36,268 nt of DNA from Pseudomonadota bacterium (GCA_021780475.1 JAJXYR010000014.1:1-36268); one strand, 5' to 3'. Shown: positions 7,819 to 19,714, numbered from the stretch's first letter. Made by a program: numbers and translations. The notes: generated from the letters alone by a model not told the origin.

Positions 7819-10020
7819 ATGCGCGATGCCCCCCTGTTTCTGCGCCTGGGACGGTTGATCGCCGGGAATCCGCGCACGGTCGTCGCGCTTTGGGCTGTCG
7901 CCATCGCGCTCGGATCCTGGGGCGCCTGGGTGTTCCCCGATGTCGCCATCGGCGGCGCGGCGAGCCTGTCGGGCAGCGCCTCCAAGGGCGTCGACGACGC
8001 TCTGCACACGGAGTTCCGCAATCCCTTTCTCGATCCGCTGCTCGTCGTCATTGCGACCCCCCGGTTGCCGATCGGGCAGGCCTCGTTCATCGCCTGGCAG
8101 GGGCGTGCCGTGCGGACGCTCGCGGCGTTGCCGGACGTAGGTGGCATCGACGCCGATGCCAACGCCGCCGATCCCGGCCGCCGTCCGGCGGATGAGCACA
8201 TGACGGCATTGATCGTCGGCATCACCGCCAAGGACGAGGCGGGACAGCATCGCTCGGTCATGCACGTCCGCGCGGCGCTGCAACCGCTGCGCCGCGCGCT
8301 GTTACGACTGGACCCGTCCGCGCGCATCGCGGTCACCGGCGGACCGGCAATCGATTACGACATCAACACGAGCAGCGCCGAGGGCGGCGACCGTGCCGAG
8401 AAGCGCGCCCTGCCGCTCACCCTCGTGATCCTGCTGCTCGCCTTCGGCACGGTCGTCGCCGCGTCGCTGCCGTTCTTGATGGGTCTGGCGTCCACCATGG
8501 TGGCGTTCGGCGCCGCTTTCGTGCTGGCCCGGCTGATGCCGGTGTCCAATCTGCTCGGCAACGTGGTGACGATGATCGGGCTCGCGGTCGGCATCGATTA
8601 CTCGTTGTTGATGGTCAAGGATTTTCGCGACTCGCTGCGGCGCGAGGACGTCACCACCGCCGTTGCGCTCACCGTCGCCGAGGCGGGTCTTACGATCTGT
8701 TGGTCCGGTTGCACGGTGGCGATCGGCATGCTCGGCCTGTTGTTCAGCCCGATCCTGGAGACCCGCAGCGTCGGCATCGGCGGCGCGCTCGTCGTGGTCG
8801 TCGCCGTGCTCGCGGCGCTGACGTTCCTGCCCGCCTGTCTCGCGCTCATCGGCCGGCATATCGAACGCTGGCCGATCGGTTTCGCGACGCTGCAACGCGC
8901 GGATCGCTCGAGTTTCTGGCGGCGCCTTGCCGCCTGGACCGTGCGCCGGCCGGTGCTGTGCCTCGCGCTGGCGGGCGGTGCCGTGCTGGCGATGTCCCTA
9001 CCGCTCGCCGGCGCCCGCAGCGGCTTCTCCGACGAGCCCTGGTTCCTGCCCAAGGGAATGGAAGCCCGTGTCGGCATGGAGATGCTGCAAGCGATGCAGC
9101 ACCACGATTCCGGACTGGACCTGCAAATCTTGGTGCGGACCACGGACGGGCAGCCGCTGCTCGCCGCGTCGCATCTGGCCGCGCTCCGCGCATTTTCCGA
9201 GCGCCTGGCCCGGGACTCTCGCACCGCGTCGCTGGTGTCCAGTTTGAGCACCGCCAAAACGGCCGCCGGCGCTCTTTATCTGAGTCGTGACGGGCGGGCC
9301 GGCTTGTTCGCGCTGACGCCGGCGGCCGCGTTGACACTGCCACAAGTGCAGGCGTTCGCGCGCGAACTGCGCGGCGTCGCGCCGGCCGGACCATTCACCG
9401 CTGAGGTTGGAGGCGCTCCGGTCTATTACAACGATTTCAGCGATTACATGTGGCGCAGTTTTCCCAAGGTGTTCGGTTTCGTCATCGTGGCGACGCTCGC
9501 GCTGCTGTTCGGCGCATTTCGATCCTATTTGTTGCCGATCAAGGCGGTGGCCGCCAATCTTCTCGCGATCGGCGCGGGTTACGGTGCGGTCGTCGCCGTG
9601 TTTCAGTACGGATGGTTCGATCGACTCGTCGGCCTGGAGCGGCCGTTCGGCGCGATCGCGCTGGAAGTGCCGATGATGATCTTCTGCCTGAGTTTCGGCC
9701 TGTCGATGGACTATGAACTGTTCCTGTTGTTCCGCATCCAGCGCGAATATCTGAAGCATGGCGACAATGACCGCGCGACCATCGACGGTTTAGCCGGGGT
9801 GGCGCCGGTCATCACCGGCGCGGGTCTCATCATGGCGGTGGTCTTCGGAGCCTTTGCCGGCGCCGATCTGCCGGCACTCAAGATGATCGGTGTCGGCTTG
9901 TGCGTCGCGGTACTCATCGACGCGACCCTGATTCGCGGCTTCGTGGTCCCGGCGTTCATGAGCCTCGCGGGCCGCTGGAATTGGTACCCCGGGCGCCGCG
10001 GAACCGACCGTCTCCAATAA
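7819..10020 (+). CDS. MMPL/RND-family transporter
   Basis: This 733-residue inner-membrane protein has the duplicated RND layout: TM1 (about 20-38), a large periplasmic domain, TM2-6 (about 195-350), TM7 (about 380), a second periplasmic domain and TM8-12 (about 545-720). Each half carries an Asp-Tyr pair in its central membrane helix, D260-Y261 in GIDYSLLMV and D631-Y632 in SMDYELFLLF. These match the proton-relay pairs known in MmpL proteins. MMPL transporters typically move lipids or other hydrophobic molecules; the substrate here is unknown. ATG 7819 follows the stop of the barrel gene after one base, so the two should work together or at least be made together. Upstream in-frame starts fall inside the barrel gene and were not used. 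Confidence 0.88.
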   Translation: MRDAPLFLRLGRLIAGNPRTVVALWAVAIALGSWGAWVFPDVAIGGAASLSGSASKGVDDALHTEFRNPFLDPLLVVIATPRLPIGQASFIAWQGRAVRTLAALPDVGGIDADANAADPGRRPADEHMTALIVGITAKDEAGQHRSVMHVRAALQPLRRALLRLDPSARIAVTGGPAIDYDINTSSAEGGDRAEKRALPLTLVILLLAFGTVVAASLPFLMGLASTMVAFGAAFVLARLMPVSNLLGNVVTMIGLAVGIDYSLLMVKDFRDSLRREDVTTAVALTVAEAGLTICWSGCTVAIGMLGLLFSPILETRSVGIGGALVVVVAVLAALTFLPACLALIGRHIERWPIGFATLQRADRSSFWRRLAAWTVRRPVLCLALAGGAVLAMSLPLAGARSGFSDEPWFLPKGMEARVGMEMLQAMQHHDSGLDLQILVRTTDGQPLLAASHLAALRAFSERLARDSRTASLVSSLSTAKTAAGALYLSRDGRAGLFALTPAAALTLPQVQAFARELRGVAPAGPFTAEVGGAPVYYNDFSDYMWRSFPKVFGFVIVATLALLFGAFRSYLLPIKAVAANLLAIGAGYGAVVAVFQYGWFDRLVGLERPFGAIALEVPMMIFCLSFGLSMDYELFLLFRIQREYLKHGDNDRATIDGLAGVAPVITGAGLIMAVVFGAFAGADLPALKMIGVGLCVAVLIDATLIRGFVVPAFMSLAGRWNWYPGRRGTDRLQ

Positions 10021-10055
10021 AAGACAACGTGAGGGCGCGCGTGCGCGGCGCTACC

Positions 10056-10079
10056 GTATAGGATTGCCCCAGGGCAATC
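10056..10079 (+). promoter_or_regulatory. perfect palindrome and possible -10 upstream of the bactofilin gene
   Basis: TATAGG (10057-10062) resembles a -10 box and runs into a perfect inverted repeat, GATTGCCC-CA-GGGCAATC (10062-10079). This lies 34 bases before the bactofilin ATG and 42 bases after the MMPL stop. It has no following T-run, so it looks more like an operator than a terminator, although an RNA hairpin in the leader is also possible. Confidence 0.45.
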
Positions 10080-10113
10080 GGTCCCACTCACCCCAGTCGA
10101 TGGAGACGAAATC

Positions 10114-10614
10114 ATGGCGCTTTGGAAAGAAACGACGACGAGCGGCCTTCCCGGCAGTCCGACCCCGGCCGGCGCAACGCCTCCAGATCGGCCCCTCGCG
10201 GAAGTCGGCGCGGTGCCCGCGCCGCGCAAGGCGCGTCCCGCCGCCGAGGGAGGCGAGTCCGTCATTGCGGCCAACCTCACGATCGAGGGCAAGATCGAGG
10301 GCGCCGGCAACGTGCGGATGGCCGGCCGTTTCAAAGGCGACGTGCGCATCGACGGCAACTTCAACATCGAAACGGGCGCCCACCTGACCGGGCAGGTGCT
10401 CGCCGCGGTCGTCGTCGTCGGCGGCGAACTGCAGGGGAACATCGAATCGGCCAAGCGCGTCGATGTGCTCGAGGGAGGCGTCATCGTCGGCGACGTCAAG
10501 GCCGGGTCGATCACGGTCGCGGCCGGTTCGCGCATGCGCGGTCACGTCGAATTCGGCTGGGATGACGATAAAACCGGAAAGATCGACGGTGGTCGCAAGG
10601 GTGACGGCGTCTAG
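10114..10614 (+). CDS. bactofilin (polymer-forming cytoskeletal protein)
   Basis: Bactofilins form nucleotide-independent filaments that act in cell shape, stalk or envelope organisation. This one has 166 residues. A disordered Pro/Ala-rich N-tail (1-48) is followed by the beta-helix core (about 50-150), visible as repeating short strands: VIAANLTIEGKIEGAGNVRM, GRFKGDVRIDGNF, IETGAHLTGQV, VVVGGELQGNIES, VDVLEGGVIVGDVKAGSI. A short charged C-tail (DDDKTGKIDGGRKG) ends it. The ATG at 10114 has GGAGA upstream. It is 2 bases from a zinc-ribbon gene and almost certainly co-transcribed with it. No M23 peptidase gene, a frequent bactofilin neighbour, is adjacent. Confidence 0.92.
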   Translation: MALWKETTTSGLPGSPTPAGATPPDRPLAEVGAVPAPRKARPAAEGGESVIAANLTIEGKIEGAGNVRMAGRFKGDVRIDGNFNIETGAHLTGQVLAAVVVVGGELQGNIESAKRVDVLEGGVIVGDVKAGSITVAAGSRMRGHVEFGWDDDKTGKIDGGRKGDGV

Positions 10615-10616
10615 CG

Positions 10617-10979
10617 ATGAGTGCCGCCCGTCAGGGATCGTTGGGCGCCACGCGCATCTGCCCCCATTGCAAAGCGACCGTGCTGGCGAGCGCCAGCATC
10701 TGTCCCGGCTGCCAGCATCACCTGAGATTCAACGTTGCCGCCGCGGAACAGCGTCCCGCCGGCCCCGCCGCGATGCGCATCGAGGGCACCATCGCCAACC
10801 CCGCGGCGGCCGATGGTTGCGAATACTGTGTCGTCGTGTCGATCTCGAATCAGCTCGGGGAGAAGATCGCACGCCAGGTCGTCGGGGTCGGCGCGCTCGC
10901 ACCGGGCGAGCGGCATAGTTATGCGTTCTCGGTCGAACTCATTCCGGCGCAATCCGCCGCTCAGCGCAACAAGGGCTGA
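10617..10979 (+). CDS. zinc-ribbon protein of unknown function next to bactofilin
   Basis: The 120-residue product begins with a compact zinc ribbon: C15-P-H-C18 and C29-P-G-C32, ten residues apart, enough to bind one zinc ion. After an Ala/Pro linker, residues 53-112 look like an all-beta domain (MRIEGTIANP, CEYCVVVSISNQLGEKIARQVVGV, HSYAFSVELIP), resembling an immunoglobulin-like or FxLYD-like sandwich. No signal peptide or membrane segment is seen, so it should be cytoplasmic. It starts 2 bases after the bactofilin stop and ends 3 bases before the converging folE stop. I do not recognise a named family; a role with the bactofilin filament is inference from the operon alone. Confidence 0.75.
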   Translation: MSAARQGSLGATRICPHCKATVLASASICPGCQHHLRFNVAAAEQRPAGPAAMRIEGTIANPAAADGCEYCVVVSISNQLGEKIARQVVGVGALAPGERHSYAFSVELIPAQSAAQRNKG

Positions 10980-10982
10980 GGC

Positions 10983-11597
10983 TCAGGCGCCGCCCTTGCC
11001 CTCGATGTCGATGAACCGCAGGAACTCCGCGCGCGTGCTCGCGTCCTTGCGAAACGCGCCGAGCATGCTGCTCGTCACCATCGAAACGCCGCGCTTGTGC
11101 ACGCCGCGCGTCGTCATGCATTGATGCACCGCGTCGATGACGACGCCGACGCCGCGCGGCTTGAGGACCTCGTTGATGCAGTTCGCGATCTGCGCGGTGA
11201 GCTTTTCCTGGACCTGGAACCGGCGCGAGTAGCCGTCGACGACTCGCGCGAGCTTGCTGATTCCGACGACGCGGTCCGTGGGGAGATAGCCGATGTGCGC
11301 GCGCCCGATGATCGGAGCCATGTGATGTTCACAGTACGATTCGAAGGAGATGTCGCGCAGAATGACCATCTCGTCGTAGCCGTCCACCTCCTCGAACGTG
11401 CGCCGCAAATAATCGCCCGGATCGGTCCCATAGCCGGAAAACCAGTCGCCGTAGGCGTTGACGACCCGCTTCGGCGTGTCCCGCAGGCCCTCCCGTCCGG
11501 GATCCTCGCCGGCCCATTGAAGCAGCGTGCGAACCGCCGCTTCGGCGCTCGCGCGGCTGACGGCACGGCGAACGGGACGTTTTTTCATTTTGTTCAT
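10983..11597 (-). CDS. folE: GTP cyclohydrolase I
   Basis: FolE converts GTP to 7,8-dihydroneopterin triphosphate, the first step of folate (and queuosine precursor) synthesis. The 204-residue protein contains [14 protein letters not shown], the zinc-binding CEHH (C89, H92) and the third ligand C160 in HQCMTTRG, plus [16 protein letters not shown]. All are hallmarks of the classical type I enzyme. The start is uncertain: ATG 11597 gives [11 protein letters not shown] and is my choice, while ATG codons up to 11636 would add up to 13 residues but overlap the divergent gene. No clear Shine-Dalgarno is visible at any of them. Confidence 0.95.
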   Translation of the reverse strand: MNKMKKRPVRRAVSRASAEAAVRTLLQWAGEDPGREGLRDTPKRVVNAYGDWFSGYGTDPGDYLRRTFEEVDGYDEMVILRDISFESYCEHHMAPIIGRAHIGYLPTDRVVGISKLARVVDGYSRRFQVQEKLTAQIANCINEVLKPRGVGVVIDAVHQCMTTRGVHKRGVSMVTSSMLGAFRKDASTRAEFLRFIDIEGKGGA

Positions 11598-11620
11598 GGC
11601 GGGATCCCGGGGCATCGCGG

Positions 11621-12607
11621 ATGTTGAGGAGTGCATACCATAACATCCCGGTACGCGGACCGGGCCCGGCGCGGGTCGCGCTCGGCGTGCTCGTCTTCCT
11701 GTTGGTCGCGGCCGCGCCGGCGCGGGCGGCCGATGCGATGCCGGATGTCGTCATCACCGGCGTGCGGGCGGGGCCCGGACTGTGGCGCGTGCATCGGGGC
11801 TCCGCGCAGTTGTGGATCCTCGGCACGGTCGCGCCGCTGCCGAAGGACATGACCTGGCGCTCGCGGCGCATCGACCGAATCATCGGCGCGACGGACACCG
11901 TGCTCGTCGGCAAGCCGTTCAACGTCGGAATATTGCGCATTCTTTGGCTGCTGATCACGCAGCGGGACCTGGTGATGGTACCCGGGGGCCGACGGCTGCG
12001 TGACGTCCTGCCGCCGGCCCTGTATGCGCGCTTTGCGGCGGATCGGTCGAAGTTCACGCGCAGCGGCGACAAGTGGGAGCGCTACCGGCCGATCATCGCG
12101 GCCGGGCTTCTGCAGGAGGCCGCGCTGCGCAGCGTCGGCCTGTCGACGCGGCTCGAAGTCGGGGCGGTCGTGCGCAAGCTCGCACGCAGTCGCGGCGTGC
12201 GCGTCGAGGAGTTCCAGTCGGCGGGCGTCGGCGCCGCGCTGGACGCACTGCGCACGCTGCCCGTCGTCACGGAACAGAAATGCGTGGCCGCGATGTTGGC
12301 GACGGTCGAAAGCGGCCTGCCGCGCCTGGTCGCGCGCGCCGACGCCTGGGCGGTCGGGGACATCGCGCGCATCCAATCGCTGCCGGAGGCGGCGGAAGTC
12401 GGTGAGTGCCGGGCGGCCGTCGAGGGCGGGGGCGGCCCGGCGGTCCTTTTGCGACGCATCCAGGCCGGCTGGCTCGAGCGTCTGGACGCACAGCTGCAAG
12501 CCGGTGGCCGCGCGCTTGCGGTCGTCAACATGGATCTGCTGTTGCAGCCCGGCGGGCTGCTCGACCGACTGCGCGCCCAAGGGTACCGGGTCGACGCCCC
12601 GCAGTAG
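11621..12607 (+). CDS. TraB/GumN-family protein with degenerate metal site
   Basis: The 328-residue protein has an N-terminal hydrophobic signal (about 18-37, ending APARA) and then a TraB/GumN (TIKI-like) layout: [21 protein letters not shown] at 54-74, a helical middle and a C-terminal [18 protein letters not shown] segment followed by [14 protein letters not shown]. Catalytic members carry GTxH near the N-terminus, a glutamate shortly after and a GxxH near the C-terminus. Here these positions read GTVA (68-71), VLVGKPF (94-100) and [12 protein letters not shown] (303-314), so the expected ligands appear to be missing. It may be a non-enzymatic envelope protein. The gene is divergent from folE by 23 bases and converges on pyrD. 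Confidence 0.75.
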   Translation: MLRSAYHNIPVRGPGPARVALGVLVFLLVAAAPARAADAMPDVVITGVRAGPGLWRVHRGSAQLWILGTVAPLPKDMTWRSRRIDRIIGATDTVLVGKPFNVGILRILWLLITQRDLVMVPGGRRLRDVLPPALYARFAADRSKFTRSGDKWERYRPIIAAGLLQEAALRSVGLSTRLEVGAVVRKLARSRGVRVEEFQSAGVGAALDALRTLPVVTEQKCVAAMLATVESGLPRLVARADAWAVGDIARIQSLPEAAEVGECRAAVEGGGGPAVLLRRIQAGWLERLDAQLQAGGRALAVVNMDLLLQPGGLLDRLRAQGYRVDAPQ

Positions 12608-12612
12608 CGCCC

Positions 12613-13656
12613 TCAGGCCGCGCCGCGCGCCTGCGTGAGCCGGCCGAGAATCTCGTCGAGCAGGAAGTGGCCGCGGTACGCGAAGCCGGTATAGATCTGG
12701 ATCAGGTCGGCGCCGGCGGCCAGCATCTGCAGCGCATCGTCGGCGCTCAATATGCCGCCGACGCCGATAATCGGAAACCCGGGGCCGAGCCGCGTGCGCA
12801 AGCGCCGGATCACCGGCAGCGAGCGCGCGTGCAGCGGCCGCCCGCTGAGGCCGCCGCTGGCGCCGGGAGGCAGCTGCGACGCGAAGTCCTCCAGGCGGTT
12901 CGAGGTGTTGGTGGCGATCACGCCGTCGACCGCGAGCGCAGGCAGCTGCAGCGCGAGCGAGTCGATCCGCTCCGGGTCGAGGTCGGGGGCGATCTTCACG
13001 AAAATCGGAACCCGCGTGCCGAAGCGCCGCGCCAGCAGGAGCCGCTCCTCGGCGAGCGGTTCGACGATGCGCGCGAGGGCCTCGCGGTCCTGCAACTCGC
13101 GTAGATGGGCCGTGTTCGGCGAGGAGACGTTGACGGCGAAGTAGTCGGCGAACTCGTACAGCCGGCGCAGGCAGGCGAGGTAATCGTCGCCGGCATTTGC
13201 GAGCGGCGTGTCGAAATTCTTGCCGATGCTGATGCCGCGAATCCCGCGGTAGCGGCTCGCGGCCAGGCGTGCGGCCAGATGATCCGCGCCCTTGTTGTTG
13301 AAACCCATCCGGTTGACCAGTGCGTCGGCGTCGCGCAGCCGGAACATGCGCGGCCGCTCGTTCCCCGGCTGCGGCCGCGGCGTCACCGTTCCCAACTCGA
13401 TATGGCTGAAGCCGACCGCGCCGAGCGCGTCCAGATAATCGCCGTTCTTGTCGAAGCCGGCGGCGAGCCCCACCGGATGCGCGAAGTGCAATCCGGCGCA
13501 GTCCACGGCCAGGGACGACGGCGTCCGCGGCGGCGGCCACAGCGGCCGCAGCAGCTTCAGGCCGGCGAGCCCCAAGCGATGCGCGGTCTCGGGGTCCATG
13601 CGTGTAAGGATCGGCAACGCCGCGCCGGCGATCGCGCCCGTGAATAGCCTCCTCAT
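12613..13656 (-). CDS. pyrD: dihydroorotate dehydrogenase (quinone), class 2
   Basis: PyrD oxidises dihydroorotate to orotate in pyrimidine synthesis and passes electrons to membrane quinones. The 347-residue length and the N-terminal helix (RRLFTGAIAGAALPILTRMDPETAHRL), which forms the membrane-associated quinone tunnel, identify class 2. Also visible are GLAAGFDKNG (63-72), GFSHIELGTVTPRPQPGN, NRMGFNN, NVSSPNT (176-182, with the catalytic serine), ATNTSNR, SGGLSGRPL and the FMN-phosphate segment IIGVGGI. The ATG at 13656 overlaps the stop of the upstream phosphatase gene by 4 bases (ATGA), so the two are translationally coupled in an operon led by uvrA. Confidence 0.96.
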   Translation of the reverse strand: MRRLFTGAIAGAALPILTRMDPETAHRLGLAGLKLLRPLWPPPRTPSSLAVDCAGLHFAHPVGLAAGFDKNGDYLDALGAVGFSHIELGTVTPRPQPGNERPRMFRLRDADALVNRMGFNNKGADHLAARLAASRYRGIRGISIGKNFDTPLANAGDDYLACLRRLYEFADYFAVNVSSPNTAHLRELQDREALARIVEPLAEERLLLARRFGTRVPIFVKIAPDLDPERIDSLALQLPALAVDGVIATNTSNRLEDFASQLPPGASGGLSGRPLHARSLPVIRRLRTRLGPGFPIIGVGGILSADDALQMLAAGADLIQIYTGFAYRGHFLLDEILGRLTQARGAA

Positions 13657-14237
13657 GGGACCGCCGCCGGGTAGGTGTTCGAGTACTCCAGTCTCCATCC
13701 GCCCGTCGCGTCGGAGATCTTCGTCATTCCGCCGTAGCCCAATTGAAAGCGGACGAAGGTCTCGGCCGGCAGTTCCAGCGCGATCGTGATCAAGGCGCGC
13801 AACGGTCCGGCGTGACCAATCAGCGCCAGCGCATCGTACGATCCCGCGAGCATCGCCTCCCAGGCCGCAAGGACGCGGCCGTGCATCGCCGCGTACGACT
13901 CGCCGCCCGGCGCCGATCTATTCCATACGTCCCGCGTCCACGCATCCGTCTGTGCGCGCGGAATATCGCACCAGGCCACGCCCTCCCATCGACCGAAGTC
14001 CAACTCACGCAGGCGGTCATCGACGATCAGTCGGGAGCCCAGCCGGCCGGCGACAAGTTCGGCGAGGGGCCGGCAGCGACGGGCCTGGGTCGTCATCACC
14101 GGCACGGCACGCGGCAGCGCCGCCGCCACGCGCTCCGCGACGATCTCGAAATCCGGCGCCAACGCGACATCGAGGCTGCCGTAGCAGATGTCGGGACCAA
14201 GGTCCGGGCGGGTGTGGCGGATCAGATAAACGTCCAT
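13653..14237 (-). CDS. histidine phosphatase family protein (CobC-like)
   Basis: This 194-residue protein belongs to the histidine phosphatase (phosphoglycerate-mutase-like) superfamily. The phosphate-accepting histidine is H8 in LIRHTRPD. A conserved arginine follows in TTQARRC (49-55), E79 lies in LRELDFGRWEG, and the second histidine is H142 in IGHAGPLRAL. The IRHTRPDLGPDICYGSLDVAL stretch most resembles alpha-ribazole phosphatases (CobC) of cobalamin synthesis, but no cobalamin gene is nearby, so the substrate is open. ATG 14237 is the family-like start; the open frame upstream overlaps uvrA and is not family-like. It lies 19 bases after uvrA and overlaps pyrD by 4 bases. Confidence 0.82.
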   Translation of the reverse strand: MDVYLIRHTRPDLGPDICYGSLDVALAPDFEIVAERVAAALPRAVPVMTTQARRCRPLAELVAGRLGSRLIVDDRLRELDFGRWEGVAWCDIPRAQTDAWTRDVWNRSAPGGESYAAMHGRVLAAWEAMLAGSYDALALIGHAGPLRALITIALELPAETFVRFQLGYGGMTKISDATGGWRLEYSNTYPAAVP

Positions 14238-14256
14238 CGACGAGGTCCCCGCCCGG

Positions 14257-17133
<2,877 letters not shown>

Positions 17134-17287
17134 GGGACCGGATATGATACCCGCTGCGCCGCGGCGCCGTAAAACGGCGGTGGACCGCATCCTGGGATGC
17201 CGCGGCCCCAGCGACTATTTGAGCGAACCCGCCCGATTTGCGCCGTCGCCGGACGGCACGCGGCCCACAGGGCGCGCGGGGCGCGTG

Positions 17288-17293
17288 TACAAT
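17288..17293 (+). promoter_or_regulatory. possible -10 box of ssb
   Basis: TACAAT lies 32 bases before the ssb ATG and would give a short leader containing CGGAG. No convincing -35 is seen at 16-18 bases upstream, so this rests on the -10 alone. Confidence 0.35.
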
Positions 17294-17325
17294 GTCGGCC
17301 CACGGAACGCAATGCGGAGTTGGTC

Positions 17326-17790
17326 ATGGCGCGCGGAGTCAACAAGGTCATTTTGGTCGGCAATCTGGGGGCGGATCCGGAGACGCGCTCGATGCCGAGC
17401 GGCATGACGGTCACGAACATCCGCATCGCGACCAGCGAGTCGTGGAAGGACAAGGCTTCGGGCGCGCAACAGGAGCGCACCGAGTGGCATAACATCGCCT
17501 TTTTCGGGCGGCTGGGCGAGATCGCCGCCGAATACCTGCGCAAGGGTTCCCAGGTATATGTCGAGGGGAAGTTGCGCACCCGCAAGTGGCAGGACAAGCA
17601 GGGCAACGACCGATACACGACCGAAATCATCGCCGACAACATGCAGATGCTCGGCGCGCGCGGTGGCGCGGCCGGTGGCGGCGGCGGCGGGGATCGCGCC
17701 GCGGGTTCGCCGCCACCCCGGGAAGATTACGATCAGTCGCCGGCGCCGGCCGGCGGCAAGGAAGATTTCGACGACGACATTCCGTTCTAG
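17326..17790 (+). CDS. ssb: single-stranded DNA-binding protein
   Basis: SSB coats single-stranded DNA in replication and repair and recruits partners through its C-terminal tip. The 154-residue protein has the OB-fold N-terminal part ([66 protein letters not shown]; about 4-110). A Gly/Pro-rich linker follows, then the acidic tip DDDIPF. ATG 17326 has CGGAG upstream, and the [15 protein letters not shown] start is the family norm; the longer open frame upstream is out of family. It is divergent from uvrA across 192 bases and converges with def, leaving a 15-base gap. Confidence 0.98.
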   Translation: MARGVNKVILVGNLGADPETRSMPSGMTVTNIRIATSESWKDKASGAQQERTEWHNIAFFGRLGEIAAEYLRKGSQVYVEGKLRTRKWQDKQGNDRYTTEIIADNMQMLGARGGAAGGGGGGDRAAGSPPPREDYDQSPAPAGGKEDFDDDIPF

Positions 17791-17805
17791 GGCGTTTTCA
17801 CGCCG

Positions 17806-18339
17806 TCAGTCGTCGCCGAGATCCTGATCCGGGAACAGCACGTCGCTGAAGCCGAAACGAGTCAAGTCGCGTATCCGCCGCGGGTACAAGATGCCGTCGA
17901 GATGGTCCACCTCGTGCTGAACGACGCGGGCGTGAAAACCCCGGACCGTGCGGTCGATCGGTTTGCCGTCCGCGGCAATGCCCTGATAGCGCAATTCGCG
18001 GTAGCGCGGCACGAGGCCGCGCATTCCGGGCACCGACAAACAGCCTTCCCATCCGTCTTCCTGGGCCTTGCCGACCGGGGTCAGCACCGGATTGATCAAG
18101 ATGGTGAAGGGCACGGACTCGGCGTCCGGGTAGCGTGGGTTTTGATCGACGCCGAAGATCACGACGCGCAGCCCGACGCCGATTTGCGGCGCCGCGAGGC
18201 CGGCGCCGCGCAGGTGCCGCATCGTATCCTGCATGTCCGTCAGCAGTTCGCGAAGCGCCGCCGTTCCGACCCGGGCCACCGGCGCCGCGACTTCGAGAAG
18301 CCGCGGATCGCCCATTTTCAGAACTTCGCGAATTGTCAT
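17806..18339 (-). CDS. def: peptide deformylase
   Basis: Def removes the formyl group from the initiator methionine of new proteins using a metal held by one cysteine and two histidines. All three family motifs are present in this 177-residue protein: [10 protein letters not shown] (45-54), EGCLSVPG with C100, and QHEVDHLDG with H142, E143 and H146. The ATG at 18339 gives [14 protein letters not shown], a typical start. In many bacteria def sits with fmt; here it stands alone between ssb and miaB, 38 bases from the divergent miaB. A second def elsewhere in the genome is common and cannot be excluded. Confidence 0.97.
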   Translation of the reverse strand: MTIREVLKMGDPRLLEVAAPVARVGTAALRELLTDMQDTMRHLRGAGLAAPQIGVGLRVVIFGVDQNPRYPDAESVPFTILINPVLTPVGKAQEDGWEGCLSVPGMRGLVPRYRELRYQGIAADGKPIDRTVRGFHARVVQHEVDHLDGILYPRRIRDLTRFGFSDVLFPDQDLGDD

Positions 18340-18377
18340 GGTTGCGAGTATCTTATCGGCCTTTTCGACGCGAGCCT

Positions 18378-19714
18378 ATGCCTGGACTTTTATACATAAA
18401 GACGTTCGGCTGCCAGATGAACGAGTACGACTCCGACAAGATGCGGGACGTGCTGCGCGCCATCGACGGCATGGCGGTGACCCAGGATCCGGCCGCGGCC
18501 GACGTGCTGCTCGTCAACACCTGTTCCGTGCGTGAAAAGGCGCAGGAGAAGGTCTTTTCGCTGCTCGGCGAATGGCGGCTCCTCAAACAACGGCGCCCCG
18601 AGGTCATCATCGGGGTCGGCGGGTGCGTGGCGAGCCAGGAGGGGGAGGGAATCACCGCGCGCGCGCCGTTCGTCGACCTGGTATTCGGTCCGCAGACGCT
18701 GCACCGGTTGCCGGAGATGATCCGCGGACTGAAGCGTTCAGGCCGTCCGCAGATCGACATCAGCTTTCCGGAGATCGAGAAGTTCGACCGCATGCCGGAG
18801 CCGCGGTCCGAAGGGTCCACCGCGTTCGTGTCGATCATGGAAGGATGCAGCAAGTACTGCAGCTTTTGCGTCGTTCCCTACACCCGCGGCGAAGAGGTCA
18901 GCCGTCCGTTCGAACAGGTCCTCGCCGAGGTGCGGCAGCTGGCGGCGCAGGGCGTGCGCGAGGTGACCTTGCTCGGGCAGAACGTCAACGCCTATGCCGG
19001 GCCGATGGCCGATGGCACCGCCGCGGACCTGGCGACGCTGATCCATTACGTCGCGGCGATCGGTTCCGTCGAACGCATCCGCTTCACCACGTCGCATCCG
19101 CTGAATTTCGACGACAGCCTGATCGAGGCGTATGCCAGCGTGCCGAAGCTGAACGACTTTCTGCACCTGCCGGTGCAGAGCGGATCGGATCGCATTTTGG
19201 CGGCGATGAAGCGCGGTCACACCGTGCTCGAATACAAGCAAAAGCTGCGCAAATTGCGCGCGGTGCGCCCGCATATCTGCATCTCGACGGACCTCATCGT
19301 CGGCTTTCCGGGGGAGACCGACGCGGATTTCCAGGCGACCATGAACCTGGTGGCCGAGGCTGGATTCGATCAGTCCTACAGCTTCCTCTACAGCCGCAGG
19401 CCGGGCACGCCGGCGGCCGCGCTGGACGACGAAGTGCCGCACGAGACCAAACAGCGGCGCCTCGAAGCGCTGCAGCAGCGCCTTAACACCCAGGCGCGGG
19501 CCATCTCCGAGGGGATGGTCGGCAGCACGCAGCGCGTGCTGGTGGAGCGGCCCGCGAAGCGCGATCCGCGGCAGTTGGCGGGGCGGACCGACAACAACCG
19601 CTGGGTGAACTTCGACGGGCCGGCGGACCGGCTGATCGACCGCTTCGTCGACGTCGTCATCACCGAGGCCATGCCGAATTCCCTGCGGGGCCGGCTGGTC
19701 GGCGGACCGCTACG

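Noticed and set aside
11594-13540. A 648-codon open frame on the minus strand across the TraB/GumN and pyrD genes
   Set aside because: Its product is Arg/Ala/Gly-rich with no motif, and it runs out of frame through pyrD, whose motifs are intact in another frame.
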